Assembly: GCA_038496445.1 (NCBI GenBank)
Contig: JALMLS010000540.1
Location: forward strand, 62,001-126,000
DNA: 64,000 nt
Origin: Trichosphaerium sp. ATCC 40318
Lineage: Eukaryota > Discosea > Flabellinia > Trichosidae
Direction: 5' to 3'
Each line of letters opens with the position of its first letter. Positions within the stretch are counted from its first letter, which is position 1. The notes under the pieces are model-generated. The model was not told the origin of the DNA. It worked only from the letters and a program-made list of their open reading frames with translations, and did not search any database. Shown here piece after piece: positions 1 to 9,423 of the stretch. Position numbers and translations under genes: made by a program.

Positions 1-2
1 CG

Positions 3-659
3 TATAAAAAAGAGAAACACGGTAAATTCACATGTAAATGGAGAGGACCATATGAGATATTAAAACTAGTCGGAAGAAATACGGTACTACTCAAACTACC
101 TGAAGATAGTCAGATGAGCCGCGTTATAAACGTAGAAAGGATGAAACCATTCATAGACTCCTTTCTAAGACCAGAAGACTATGTAGACGAAAATTATGAG
201 AAATTTGAAGATGAGGATGGAGAGATACGAGTAGTAGGAGATGAGGATTACATACCCGACAGAAAGAAAGACGACAAAGAGGAAGAAATAAAGAAAGATA
301 TTGGAAAAGTAAAAGAAATTGCAGAAAAAATAGAAAAAGGGGGAGTAACATCGACTAATAGAAGAATAACGAGATCAAAGACGGCACACAGAATGGAGCT
401 ACTAAGAAATATATTGAAAGATATAGCAATAGCAGCTCCTAAATTAACTAAGAAGAAGCTAGAAGAAGGGATAATAGATATAATTGGAAGAGGATCACCA
501 TACATTAGAGACGGCGTTACACAAAAGAAATTAGTAACGGAAATTGGAAATTGCATATCGAGAGGAGACTTACGAGATTGGCTGGATCAAGTGATAGAAG
601 AATTTGATGATACGTTTGCATTAGATATAGCATTATCACTTAGTGGAGATCATACTTAG
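3..659 (+). CDS. LTR-retrotransposon Pol, C-terminal end (partial)
   Basis: The frame is open from the left edge to a TAG, so only the 3' end of the gene is present. The first residues read like the C-terminal part of an LTR-retroelement integrase: a KWRGPYEILKL stretch, then a TVLLKLPED strand and the closing VINVERMKPF motif, typical of Ty3/gypsy-like Pol proteins. The rest is a charged, Lys/Glu-rich tail of about 170 residues with no domain I recognise. In the full element this part follows reverse transcriptase, RNase H and the integrase core, and helps integrase bind DNA. A purine-rich tract and a candidate LTR lie just downstream, as expected for the 3' end of such an element. The ATG at 114 is internal. 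Superfamily assignment rests on motif resemblance only. Confidence 0.75.
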   Translation, partial: YKKEKHGKFTCKWRGPYEILKLVGRNTVLLKLPEDSQMSRVINVERMKPFIDSFLRPEDYVDENYEKFEDEDGEIRVVGDEDYIPDRKKDDKEEEIKKDIGKVKEIAEKIEKGGVTSTNRRITRSKTAHRMELLRNILKDIAIAAPKLTKKKLEEGIIDIIGRGSPYIRDGVTQKKLVTEIGNCISRGDLRDWLDQVIEEFDDTFALDIALSLSGDHT

Positions 660-810
660 TCGCTAAATTTACCTCCAAGTACATCTTGGTATTCTGGGTT
701 AAGAAGGTTTCCCTGCGATTAAGGTTAAAGGATTAGAGGATTTGGATTGAAGGATAAGATGACGAAGAAAAGAGAATCAGGATATTTATTATAACATGGA
801 AGTTATAACT

Positions 811-824
811 AAAGGAAGGGGGAG
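811..824 (+). other. Polypurine tract of the retroelement
   Basis: A 14-base all-purine run (AAAGGAAGGGGGAG) lies about 150 bases after the Pol stop codon and about 4 bases before the candidate LTR. In LTR retrotransposons such a tract primes plus-strand synthesis next to the 3' LTR. Position and composition fit; the small gap to the LTR start is slightly unusual. Confidence 0.45.
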
Positions 825-828
825 TTCT

Positions 829-986
829 TGTAAGGTGGAAATCAATCAGAAGTCAATCTACAGGAATCATATTGACGTTCAACCAATCATTCACAGAATA
901 CCCACTTAATGTACACGGTCCTTAAGACCATAATAAATAGTATACAACAGCTACACAACAACTCTTGACTACCTTACCCTCTTACA
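829..986 (+). repeat. Candidate 3' LTR (158 bp)
   Basis: The segment starts TGTAAG and ends CTTACA, a perfect 6-base terminal inverted repeat of the TG...CA type, and follows the polypurine tract. It contains AATAAA near 932, which could be the element's polyadenylation signal. The 5' LTR lies outside the window, so neither the second copy nor the target-site duplication can be seen, and the right boundary is inferred from the inverted repeat alone. A longer LTR is possible: related GAAGTTCTTGTTG words recur near 1145-1170. Confidence 0.35.
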
Positions 987-2213
987 TTACTTCGCACTGA
1001 TTTCTATTGAATGAGGGCTGTTGTATGCGTCATCCACGTTCAAAAAAAAAAATCTTTCCTGACGAGGCTCTGCAGTGATATAAATCATGTTTACCTTATT
1101 GTGTGTAAGGCGAAACTTCCCATCTCGTATTTATTGTACCTCGGAAGTTCTTGTTGGGAAGTTCTTGTTGACTACAACGATGAACTTGCAAGATACTTAT
1201 TTTCTTTACTTGCACTACTTGAAAAAATCAGTGTGAAAACGCAAATTGTTTTTTTTTTTTAACTGTGAGTTTCCTCAATAAAAATTCAAAGAACAGACAT
1301 TGGTAACACGTGTAATGATTTATGGCAAGGCATACGTTATTGTGCAGGCACAGCACATATTCTAAGACAACAAAACTTTAGCTTTGGAGAAAACAGTTTT
1401 GTGTTGATTAGCCTCAGTACCCTAACGCTGTTTTCAATTGGCACCGCACAGTGAATGGATGTGTGATTAATTATCGTAATAATTACCATACCATTTCGCT
1501 TTTGCTGAAAACAAAACCGCCTTGTTGTTGATTGCAGGCTAGTCAAAATGTCGTATACTTATCATTTTAAAATGTACTTTGGGTTTGTGTTTAAGGTTTT
1601 TGTAATAACTTTTGTTGCGTGGACCTTTCAGATACTTCCCTTCCAAGTAAACGCGAGATTATTGTTAGGGTGCAATATCAACCTCATTTGTGTCTTCATT
1701 ACATTTACTCAGACTAAGCATTAGTTTCAACAATGGAGTTCTTAGATTGTGACGTGTGTCTTTATGCTGACACTGACTATACTATAGACCGGTATGAAAC
1801 CTTGTTATGGGAAGCTTCTGTATTCAAGTTTGAAGTGACGGGTATACATTTGTACGTGGTTCTTATTTCAAGACTTTGCCATATTACTGTACACATGTGA
1901 AAAATAACACTGCAATATTTGGCAATAGCAGACAGACTTTGTTGTGTTGATGTCATTTCGTGGAATATCTGGGGTTAATTTACTGATTCAGCATCTGCTA
2001 AATTTGTTTTGAATAGTACCTAGCAATTACAACAAGTTTGAAGGTAACAATTGGCAAGTTAAACGTAAACACGTGCGAGCATCTGGACGGTTTTCGTTTT
2101 TTTGAAATTCATGGAAGTTACTAGCACAGCTACTGAGTAGCTTGACGACCCAAGTTAACTGGGTCAAGTTGACTACAACTGACTTACATACTATTTTTAA
2201 ACGTGAGTTAATT
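987..2213. other. Spacer, no supported gene
   Basis: AT-rich sequence between the retroelement and the beta-helix gene. It holds only short unsupported frames; the best is 1733-1900 (+, 55 residues, Asp/Cys-rich start), with no recognisable domain. CACGTG occurs at 1307 and 2070. The last part should contain the promoter of the gene at 2214. Confidence 0.4.
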
Positions 2214-4500
2214 ATGACAATAACACAATGCCTATTGATTCTTTGTTTGCTCGCTTTACTAGTTCTTGGTGTTGACGTACACGTGTTTGTTAATCATTTA
2301 AAGCTGTCCTACTTTATAGATACCTGTTGCAGACTCTACTGAGTTATTAGCCGCTATAGACGATGCCCAACCAGGCCATACTATTGTGTTAGCAAAGGGG
2401 TACGTTAAAACGTCATTTTTGGGCGTTTGACGCGATAACTTTGTAGAAGTTCTAAAGGCTCTTAGTACTTATCCCATTTCTGCGTCTAAAATACGCTGTG
2501 ATGTAGCAGGGACTCAGTCAGAACCAATTACAATAAAAAGTAATGTAAAAGGTGAAGCTGTAATACAAATCGATAATGGAGCCAATGTAGTTACCGAGGT
2601 ACGTTGTTTAGTCACTGTGAGATTAAACGACGCAAGTGACGTCTATTTTTCGAAATCGAAAGTTTTTTTTTTCTCAAATAAAAGACTACGAAATAAATGA
2701 CGGTAAGTGCTATGGTGGCAACATTAAATAACCAAAAGCATCTTTATTCGAATAAGAAAAGTCTAAATCACGTGATATTTCGTTCCTGTTCGCACTTTAC
2801 GCTAAGTTGTATCAGGGATTCCTTGTTAGTAAGCCATACTGGATATTTGAGAATTTGGTCGTTGAGGGTACATGTTCAAGTGATACTCCATGTGAACATG
2901 CTTGGCATGTTGTTGGTGAAGCTCATTTCCTTGTGTTGAGAAACAACATAGCCAGGGATTTTAATGCTATGATAAAAGGGAATAAACAAGGTACATAGTC
3001 TGAACCAAAGCTCGCCTTACTAATAATATTAACAGGTGATATATGGCCTAACGATGCTCTAATTGTCAACAATGAGTTCTATAATACCCGATCCAGAATG
3101 ACAAGTAAGTACAATCAAGCTTGCAACATTTTCTGATTTTTTTCTTCCCTTTAGCAAATCCTGTTACACCTATTGATATAGTTGGTGGTAGACGATGGGT
3201 TATTAGGGGAAACTATATTCATGATGCTGCAAAGGCTCTAGGGGATAAGGTATTTATGTTAGTTGTTGTTGAGAACTAAACAGATTAACAGATCAGTTAT
3301 CAAGCGTTTCTAAAAGGGAACAGCCGTGATGGTGTGTTCGAAAGTAATCTCGTCTGTTGTTCATGTTTGTTCACGTGTTCGTACCTCAATTGTAATGTAC
3401 ATAACGTATCTAACAATACTAATCTCTAGCCACCGAGACACGCGTTGGTTTGTCACTGGGCGGAGGTGGAAGTAGTCCTAATTCGATATGCGAAGATAAC
3501 ACATGTGATCGTATGAAACATAATTTTGTATACGCTTAACCTTCGACGCATAGCTGAACACCAAGGAGGAATTCTTCGCAATAATATAATCCTTAATTGC
3601 AACGATGTTGGTATCTATGTACGTACACCGTCATTTTTAATGAGTATTAGCGTAACCGATTAACTGTTTTAGATCAACAAAGGTACCAACACGAAAGTGT
3701 TGAATAATCTATTGTATAACACAGTGGGGGTTGATATGAGATTTCAATCAACTACAGGCACTGTTGGCAATAACATTCTAGATGGCAGAGTAAAGAACAG
3801 GTAAAAATAAGTTACCTTTTGAAACACGTGATAACCATCACGGTTTGTTCTAACAATGTTTATTTAGGGACATGGGAAATCATACAGCTTTTAATAATAT
3901 TGAAATGACGGTTGGCTCTTTAGATAGCCTCTTTAATGATCCAAGTAGTAATGTACAATCAAACTAAATACCTGTTCCTCTGTGAACTAACTTTTGTTAT
4001 CAAGGATTTTTCATTAAAAGCAGGTGCTGACACAAGCGCAATTCTTGGTATGGCGCAAATGAGGTAGGTTGTTACAAAACTATTGTATTAACAATTTATA
4101 GAAGTGAAGTAATGCTTGATTGGTGTGGTAATACTAGGGGCAATAACCCAGATATCGGGCCGATAGAGTACTCTTCTACTAGCCCATGCTCAAACACAAA
4201 CACAATACCCTGGTTTAGGTGTGCTATTATTTCTCATTTTTTTCTAACATCTGTTTTTTTTTCCAACACTTTTTATCCGTGTTTTACTAATCATAATATA
4301 GCGTTGTAACTAACAATGCCACAAATCCGACAATGGGAAGTATTCCTACAGCTTCTTTAGAACCAACGACAAGTGCACCAACTTCACCAAGTCCACCCAC
4401 TTCACCAACTCCACCAACTTCGCCAACTTCAAATGTTGTTGCTATTATTGTACCTAAAATATTTATAGCCGTATTGTTAGCACTACTAGTACAAGGATGA
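2214..4500 (+). CDS. Secreted right-handed parallel beta-helix protein (PL6/chondroitinase-B-like)
   Basis: Multi-exon gene. It opens with a signal peptide (MTITQCLLILCLLALLVLG), followed by the start typical of polysaccharide-lyase-6-like beta-helix proteins: a STELLAAIDDAQPGHTIVLAKGT-type region, then PITIKSN. Later exons give FENLVVEGTC, CEHAWHVVGEAHFLVLRNN, NPVTPIDIVGGRRWVIRGNYI, a GLSLGGGGSS turn, GGILRNNIILNCNDVGIYIN and a final coil ending DIGPIEYSS. These asparagine-ladder coils match secreted beta-helix proteins common in bacteria. The C-terminus has a Pro/Thr/Ser-rich stalk of repeated SPTPPTSPT words and a terminal hydrophobic stretch (VVAIIVPKIFIAVLLALLVQG), suggesting a GPI or membrane anchor. 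Likely a cell-surface carbohydrate-binding or -cleaving protein; activity cannot be told from the sequence. Introns are short GT-AG, several containing CACGTG. Exon ends are approximate. Confidence 0.75.
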
Positions 4501-4981
4501 TTCGGATCATATTTCCACAAGACCTTCAAATAAAATATTGTAGCGAATTGTGACTGACTGCAAATGGTACTGAGAAAAACATAAAAGGCATTTACACAAT
4601 TAAATATACTTTATGTAACCGCCAAAACTGTTGACGTTTTAGCTAAGTAGCGTACTTGTGTTGTCATGGTTTGTGTTGATCAACACGTGAGTTACGCATT
4701 TATTCTGCGTGGTTAGTGTACTGATTAGTTTAACAAGACAAGTCAAAAATCACTATTGTCAAATTGTTTCAACAATGTACTTATCAACTATAAAATTACC
4801 TCAAGCAGCACGTGCAAAGAACCCGCCTTTTTTTATTAAAGTCATCTGAGGTTCATTCATAACGTTTTTGGTACGCACTACAAACAGCTAAGATTTAACA
4901 GCTGAAAACATTTCAAATGCCCTAACTTTTAACAGGAAAGCTGCTTTTGCACGATAAGTATCTGACGTGCTTTATATCTCA
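4501..4981. other. Spacer, no supported gene
   Basis: AT-rich spacer after the beta-helix gene, with AATAAA-like words (near 4530) suitable for its 3' end and CACGTG at about 4685 and 4808. I see no coding region. Confidence 0.4.
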
Positions 4982-5203
4982 ATGAATACGTGCCTACCAC
5001 CATTTATACTTGAATATCAACACTATGAAATTGCCACACGTCAGTATTATAGCAACGACATTCCAGACGTATCAAATAACGACTCAATGGACATAGAACA
5101 TGATTGGCCTACTATCAGCCGAAAAAGACCCTCAACGACTTGCGAAGGTTGCGAGTTTGAAAGACCACGAAAAAAGTATAAGCACACTGTACAACATGCA
5201 TAA
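4982..5203 (+). CDS. Small hypothetical protein
   Basis: A 73-residue open frame from ATG (MNTCLPPF) to TAA. It has acidic stretches in the middle (DIPDVSNNDSMDIEHDW) and a basic C-terminus (RPRKKYKH) that looks like a nuclear localisation signal. I do not recognise a domain. The frame is open a few codons further upstream, so another start or an upstream exon is possible. Could be a small nuclear protein or a chance frame. Confidence 0.28.
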   Translation: MNTCLPPFILEYQHYEIATRQYYSNDIPDVSNNDSMDIEHDWPTISRKRPSTTCEGCEFERPRKKYKHTVQHA

Positions 5204-5911
5204 ATTTAACGGAAATCAATTCAATGTTGAAGTTTCAGCGGAGAAACAAAGCAATTAGCAAGCCCGCTCCTACAAATAACGCGAGCTAGCTACGCAAAGA
5301 GAGTAGAGTTACGAGCGTGTAATATATGAAGTACGCAGTAAAAATAAATTACTAGCGCTCGTAAAGGCATACATCATGTAGCAACCGCGTAGGAAATACT
5401 GTTTTTATGGTTATTTAAGGTTGTGCTTCAAAAAAAAACTCAGTTTTCAATTATGTCGCTGCACATCAAACAGGTGATTTTTCGTGCTTGAAGCGACTAC
5501 AGTTGATAGTATGTTATGTAGGGTATATAATGGAGGGTTTTCGAACTTGTATTCACGCACGTGTATGTTAAAAATTGACATATCCACCAGTGAGGATTAT
5601 TAAGGGCATCAGTAAGGCCACAGTATTTGACAAATGTCTTCCGCTAATAACTCTCTCTGTAGGTGAATTATTGCAGGCTCATTTTGCTATAAGTTACATT
5701 CCACATGTAGGTGTAATATATGTTTGACGTCATTGTAAAGGTTTCAGTTGGTGAAGATGTTGACGCAAGTTGTTGTTCCCATAATATTCTTATCTATTTC
5801 AACACTTTATAAAGGAAGAACTATTTGAGGAATCGTTTGAAGTTTCTCCATTTAATGATGATCTTTCTGTACCGATGCAAGTTGACATAATATAGAGTTT
5901 CTGTACTTTAG
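5204..5911. other. Spacer, no supported gene
   Basis: Mostly AT-rich sequence with no convincing gene. A short frame near 5820-5895 (+) reads EELFEESFEVSPFNDDL and ends at TAG; it could be the last exon of a tiny gene starting at the ATG near 5720, but nothing else supports this. CACGTG occurs near 5558. Confidence 0.35.
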
Positions 5912-6230
5912 TTACTCGGATATGTTAAGTTGTTGATACACCTGTAAAATAAAGCTGCATTCCAAATAATTGTTCAATATGAATACTGTGGCGATAGCCT
6001 CTGGATCATGTACCAAAGCTACGCCAGTGTAGAAATGTGCATACCATCCCGAAGGTTCAATTCTGTACTGTGCAGCACCTGGCACCGTAGCGCCACTCAT
6101 ACCTATAAGAAAAACAAGTGGATTCACATACTATTGCCAGCAACTGCGTACCTAGACCACTCCTTGTATTCTTCAAGTTGCCTGAACTACTCAGATTTGT
6201 CAGTTGCCCAATGTGTTCAAAACTTGTCTC
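5912..6230 (-). pseudogene. Coding-like fragment of unknown function
   Basis: On the minus strand a frame with protein-like composition (GATVPGAAQYRIEPSGWYAHF, then VALVHDPEAIATVFIL) runs to a stop at 5912. A plausible intron (donor GTACGC near 6151, acceptor TTCTTATAG near 6103) joins it to an upstream exon reading FEHIGQLTNLSSSGNLKN. No start codon can be assigned before the F-box gene begins on the other strand at 6347, so it is short, truncated or not a gene. The HDPEAIA word recalls nucleoside hydrolases but the order of motifs does not fit that family. Function unknown. Confidence 0.22.
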
Positions 6231-6346
6231 TGTTTATGTGACTCATTTTGACTATGCCGAAAAGAAAAAAACCCAGAAATTTGATTATTCTTCAGAACTA
6301 TTAAGCGTAGCGTTCAGAACTGCAAATATTAGATTACAGCTACAGT

Positions 6347-7987
6347 ATGTCACAACAACATCTAGATACCGAGTTTCAAAGGTATGCACCTATTTTTCTC
6401 TATTTGACCTCTAACATTTCCGCAAGCACACCAATACACATTTTAGACTTCCCAACAGAGATTCTAGCACATATTTTATGTCAAACGACTAAAGCGCGAT
6501 TAGCAGCTTGTCAAACGTGTCATACCTTTGCTTCTATTATTCACGATGTTATTGGATACAAACACGTGTGGCTTTCATCAGCCAAGGAAGCAAAGGCGCT
6601 ATTAAAACACAGTAGCACTCTACGCCATACAAAAATCACAATCTTGTTTGATTTTTGTGTGGCTACTTCAAAACTATTTGCTGGCGTTCATACTATCAAT
6701 CTCAGTCACTGCAAAAATATTACAGATGAAGGCATAAGATCACTTTCAGGTGTCCATACCATTGATCTAAGTGGTTGTGCTAGTCTTACAGATGAAGGTG
6801 TAAGATCACTTTCAGGTGTTCATGCCATCAATCTCAGTCATTGTTATCATATTACAGATGAAGGTATAAGGGCTCTATCAAGTGCTCATCATATTGATCT
6901 TAGCTGTTGTACTATAACAGATGAAGGTGTAAAAGCACTTTCAGGTATTCATACAATCAATCTCTATTGGTGTGATGGTATTACAGATGAAGGTGTAAGA
7001 TCACTTTCAGGTGCTCATGCCATCAATCTCAGTCACTGCTATTATATTACAGATGAAGGTATAAAATCACTATCTGGCGTTCATACAATTGATCTCTGTC
7101 AGTGCTATTGTATTACAGATGAAGGTATAAAATCGCTTTCTGGTGTCCATGCTATCTATCTTGATGATTGTAGAAATATTACAGATGAAGGTGTAAAAGC
7201 GCTTTCAGGTGTTCATACTATATCTCTTGACAGTAATAAGCATATTACAGATGAAGGTGTAAAAGCTCTTGCTGGTATTCATACTATCAATCTCAATCGA
7301 TGCAAAAATATTGGAGATGAAGGCTTAAAAGCACTAAAAGGTGTTCATACTATATCTCTTCTTTACAATAAACGTATCACAGATGAAGGTATAAAGTCGC
7401 TTTCTGGTGTTCATGCTATCTATCTCAATCACTGCAATGTTGGAGATGAAGGTGTAAAAGCGCTTTCAGGCGTTCATACTATATCTCTTGAATATATTAA
7501 CAATATTACAGATGAAGCAATAAAAGCGCTTTCTGGTGTTCATACTATCAATCTTAGATGTTGCGTTCATATTACAGATGAAGGTATAAGAGCTCTATCA
7601 GGTGTTCACCATATTGATCTTAGCTGTTGTAATATAACAGATGAAGGTGTAAAATCACTTGCAGGTGTTCATGAGATCAATCTCAGTGATTGTTATCATA
7701 TTACAGATGAAGGTGTAAGAGCACTTTCAGGTGTTCATACCATTGATATCAGTGGTTGCTGTCATATTACAAATGAAGGTATAAGAGCACTTTCAGGGGC
7801 CCATACCATTGATCTCAGGGAGTGCTCTGGTATTACAAATGAAGTTATAAAGACACTTTCTGGTGTTCACACTTTTGATGTCAGGGAGTGCAAAAATATT
7901 ACAGATGAAGGTATAAGATCACTTTCAAGAGCTTGTGAAAATATTAAATATATCGATGCTTACATAAGATGGCCATATTGGATTTGA
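6347..7987 (+). CDS. F-box protein with 19 leucine-rich repeats (AMN1/FBXL type)
   Basis: Single-exon gene of 546 residues. Residues about 29-75 form an F-box-like segment (ILDFPTEILAHILCQTT, then ACQTCHTFASII). From about residue 104 to 535 there are 19 repeats of about 22 residues with consensus GVHTINLSxCxxITDEGIxSLS, the cysteine-containing class of leucine-rich repeats. By analogy with F-box/LRR proteins it would be the substrate-recognition subunit of an SCF ubiquitin ligase, with the LRR solenoid binding the target; no target can be inferred. Repeat units are very similar at DNA level (66-nt period), which indicates recent expansion or gene conversion. Lack of introns contrasts with most neighbours. 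Similar repeats are also known from giant viruses and stramenopiles. An AATAAA follows near 8037. Confidence 0.85.
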   Translation: MSQQHLDTEFQRYAPIFLYLTSNISASTPIHILDFPTEILAHILCQTTKARLAACQTCHTFASIIHDVIGYKHVWLSSAKEAKALLKHSSTLRHTKITILFDFCVATSKLFAGVHTINLSHCKNITDEGIRSLSGVHTIDLSGCASLTDEGVRSLSGVHAINLSHCYHITDEGIRALSSAHHIDLSCCTITDEGVKALSGIHTINLYWCDGITDEGVRSLSGAHAINLSHCYYITDEGIKSLSGVHTIDLCQCYCITDEGIKSLSGVHAIYLDDCRNITDEGVKALSGVHTISLDSNKHITDEGVKALAGIHTINLNRCKNIGDEGLKALKGVHTISLLYNKRITDEGIKSLSGVHAIYLNHCNVGDEGVKALSGVHTISLEYINNITDEAIKALSGVHTINLRCCVHITDEGIRALSGVHHIDLSCCNITDEGVKSLAGVHEINLSDCYHITDEGVRALSGVHTIDISGCCHITNEGIRALSGAHTIDLRECSGITNEVIKTLSGVHTFDVRECKNITDEGIRSLSRACENIKYIDAYIRWPYWI

Positions 7988-9423
7988 CACAGACTGAGTG
8001 CTTTATAATATACTTATAAGTTGTAATCACAACGCAAATAAAAGATAATGCTCCTTAACATAGACTCATTATTACAGTCTCCCGCCTACTAATTAATTAA
8101 TGGACTAAAACAAATGTCCATTAGCATTCACTGATAAAATGGATGCAAGCATTTGTACATGTATGTATTAATATCATCTATAGTACCAATTAGATGTCGG
8201 CCAGCAACCTACATTTTAGAGGAGATTGACAATATTTTTACACCTTGGTTTTATTCTTCAAGTATCCAATATCACTTTGTACATACCCGCTCCTAAAGTC
8301 GCTAAATCACTGAGATAGTAGAAAGGTAACATACTTGTCGCAAGGCATGGCTAGCAACTCGGGAAGTTTTCCTAATGGGTTTGTTTTAGTTTTCCAATAA
8401 AACGTTTTTGGTTTTTGGAGTGTTGAACTCGCCGTTCTTGGCTAGTTTTACAAGAACCTGATTTTGTTTGCCGCTTATGGTGAAGAAGAGTCTAGATATA
8501 CAACCAATAACATGTAGTGTTTGCCCATGGGTTGTTTGTTATCTATTGGAACGTATACGAAATAGTCACGTGACAACAGTCAACAATAGTATTAAAAAAA
8601 CTGCAAGAAGGGTCGCTGTTACTTATCAGTACGTCTTAACAAATGGGGTAATGATCTTTTGATCTACACGTCTTCATGTTATAAAGTGTTTTTTTATTGT
8701 TTACCTCCATGTTGATTTCTTAGTACTGTTACAAAGCTTTTTGTAGTGAGGGACGAGTAGGATATCTGAACGCGCTCGTATTTTTCTGATGGTTCTTACT
8801 TCCAACGTCACTAAATATGGGGCTTGGGTGGCGCTGCAGCTGGGGTGAATATTTTCTCACACCGCCAGGGAAGTGTAATTACACGAATTATTTACGTAAC
8901 AGAGCTTACCAATCATGGCACAGTAGTAAATTATGATGTCAGTGTACCTTAGTCAGTAATGAAAAAGAAGGGAATGGTATTCAAAGTATGCTGTATTGTC
9001 AGTGGCAAAAAAGATGAAGAGTGTAGAGTTTCAAAGCAATGGCGAAGTCCACTTTTGTTAAAGGTAAACGCCATGGCGAATGGACCGCCGTGCAGCCCTG
9101 ATAGTCAACGAGAAAGTCATAGATACTATGTTAATAGCGAGCTATTCATGATACCTAACTTAATACGTTGCTAGTTGCTTTCAAGTTGTACTTGTTTTCT
9201 TAATGTTCTCATCAACCCACATACAACTCTTTTTATTAACCTCGTAGTTGACAGTCAAAATCATACATTGTGACTTTAGATTATACTCCTTTTAGAGCCT
9301 TAGGTATGCACGATTGCTTAAGGTACCTGAAGTATGTGTTTATTTAATGAGTTTGTGGTCTGTTCGGCAATGACCAAATAGAACAAGTTAAGTCTTTTGT
9401 AGCACATTTTTGACGAGTACAGT
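7988..9423. other. Long spacer, possible unrecognised small gene
   Basis: About 1.4 kb with AATAAA for the F-box gene near 8037 and no confident gene. Two stretches look weakly coding on the plus strand: 8560-8650 (KKTARRVAVTYQYVLTNG) and 8830-8951 (GSVITRIIYVTELTNHGTV, ending at TAG). Both read as beta-strand-rich and could be exons of one small gene, but I could not join them with credible splice sites. CACGTG occurs near 8567. Confidence 0.3.

Noticed and set aside
5912-6230. Nucleoside hydrolase gene on the minus strand
   Set aside because: Only the HDPEAIA word is suggestive; the Asp-rich N-terminal motif is missing and the order of segments does not fit, so I kept it as an unassigned fragment.
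6672-7960. Regular 66-nt repeats as a CRISPR-like or satellite array
   Set aside because: The period is a multiple of three, the frame is continuous and encodes leucine-rich repeats; there are no unique spacers.
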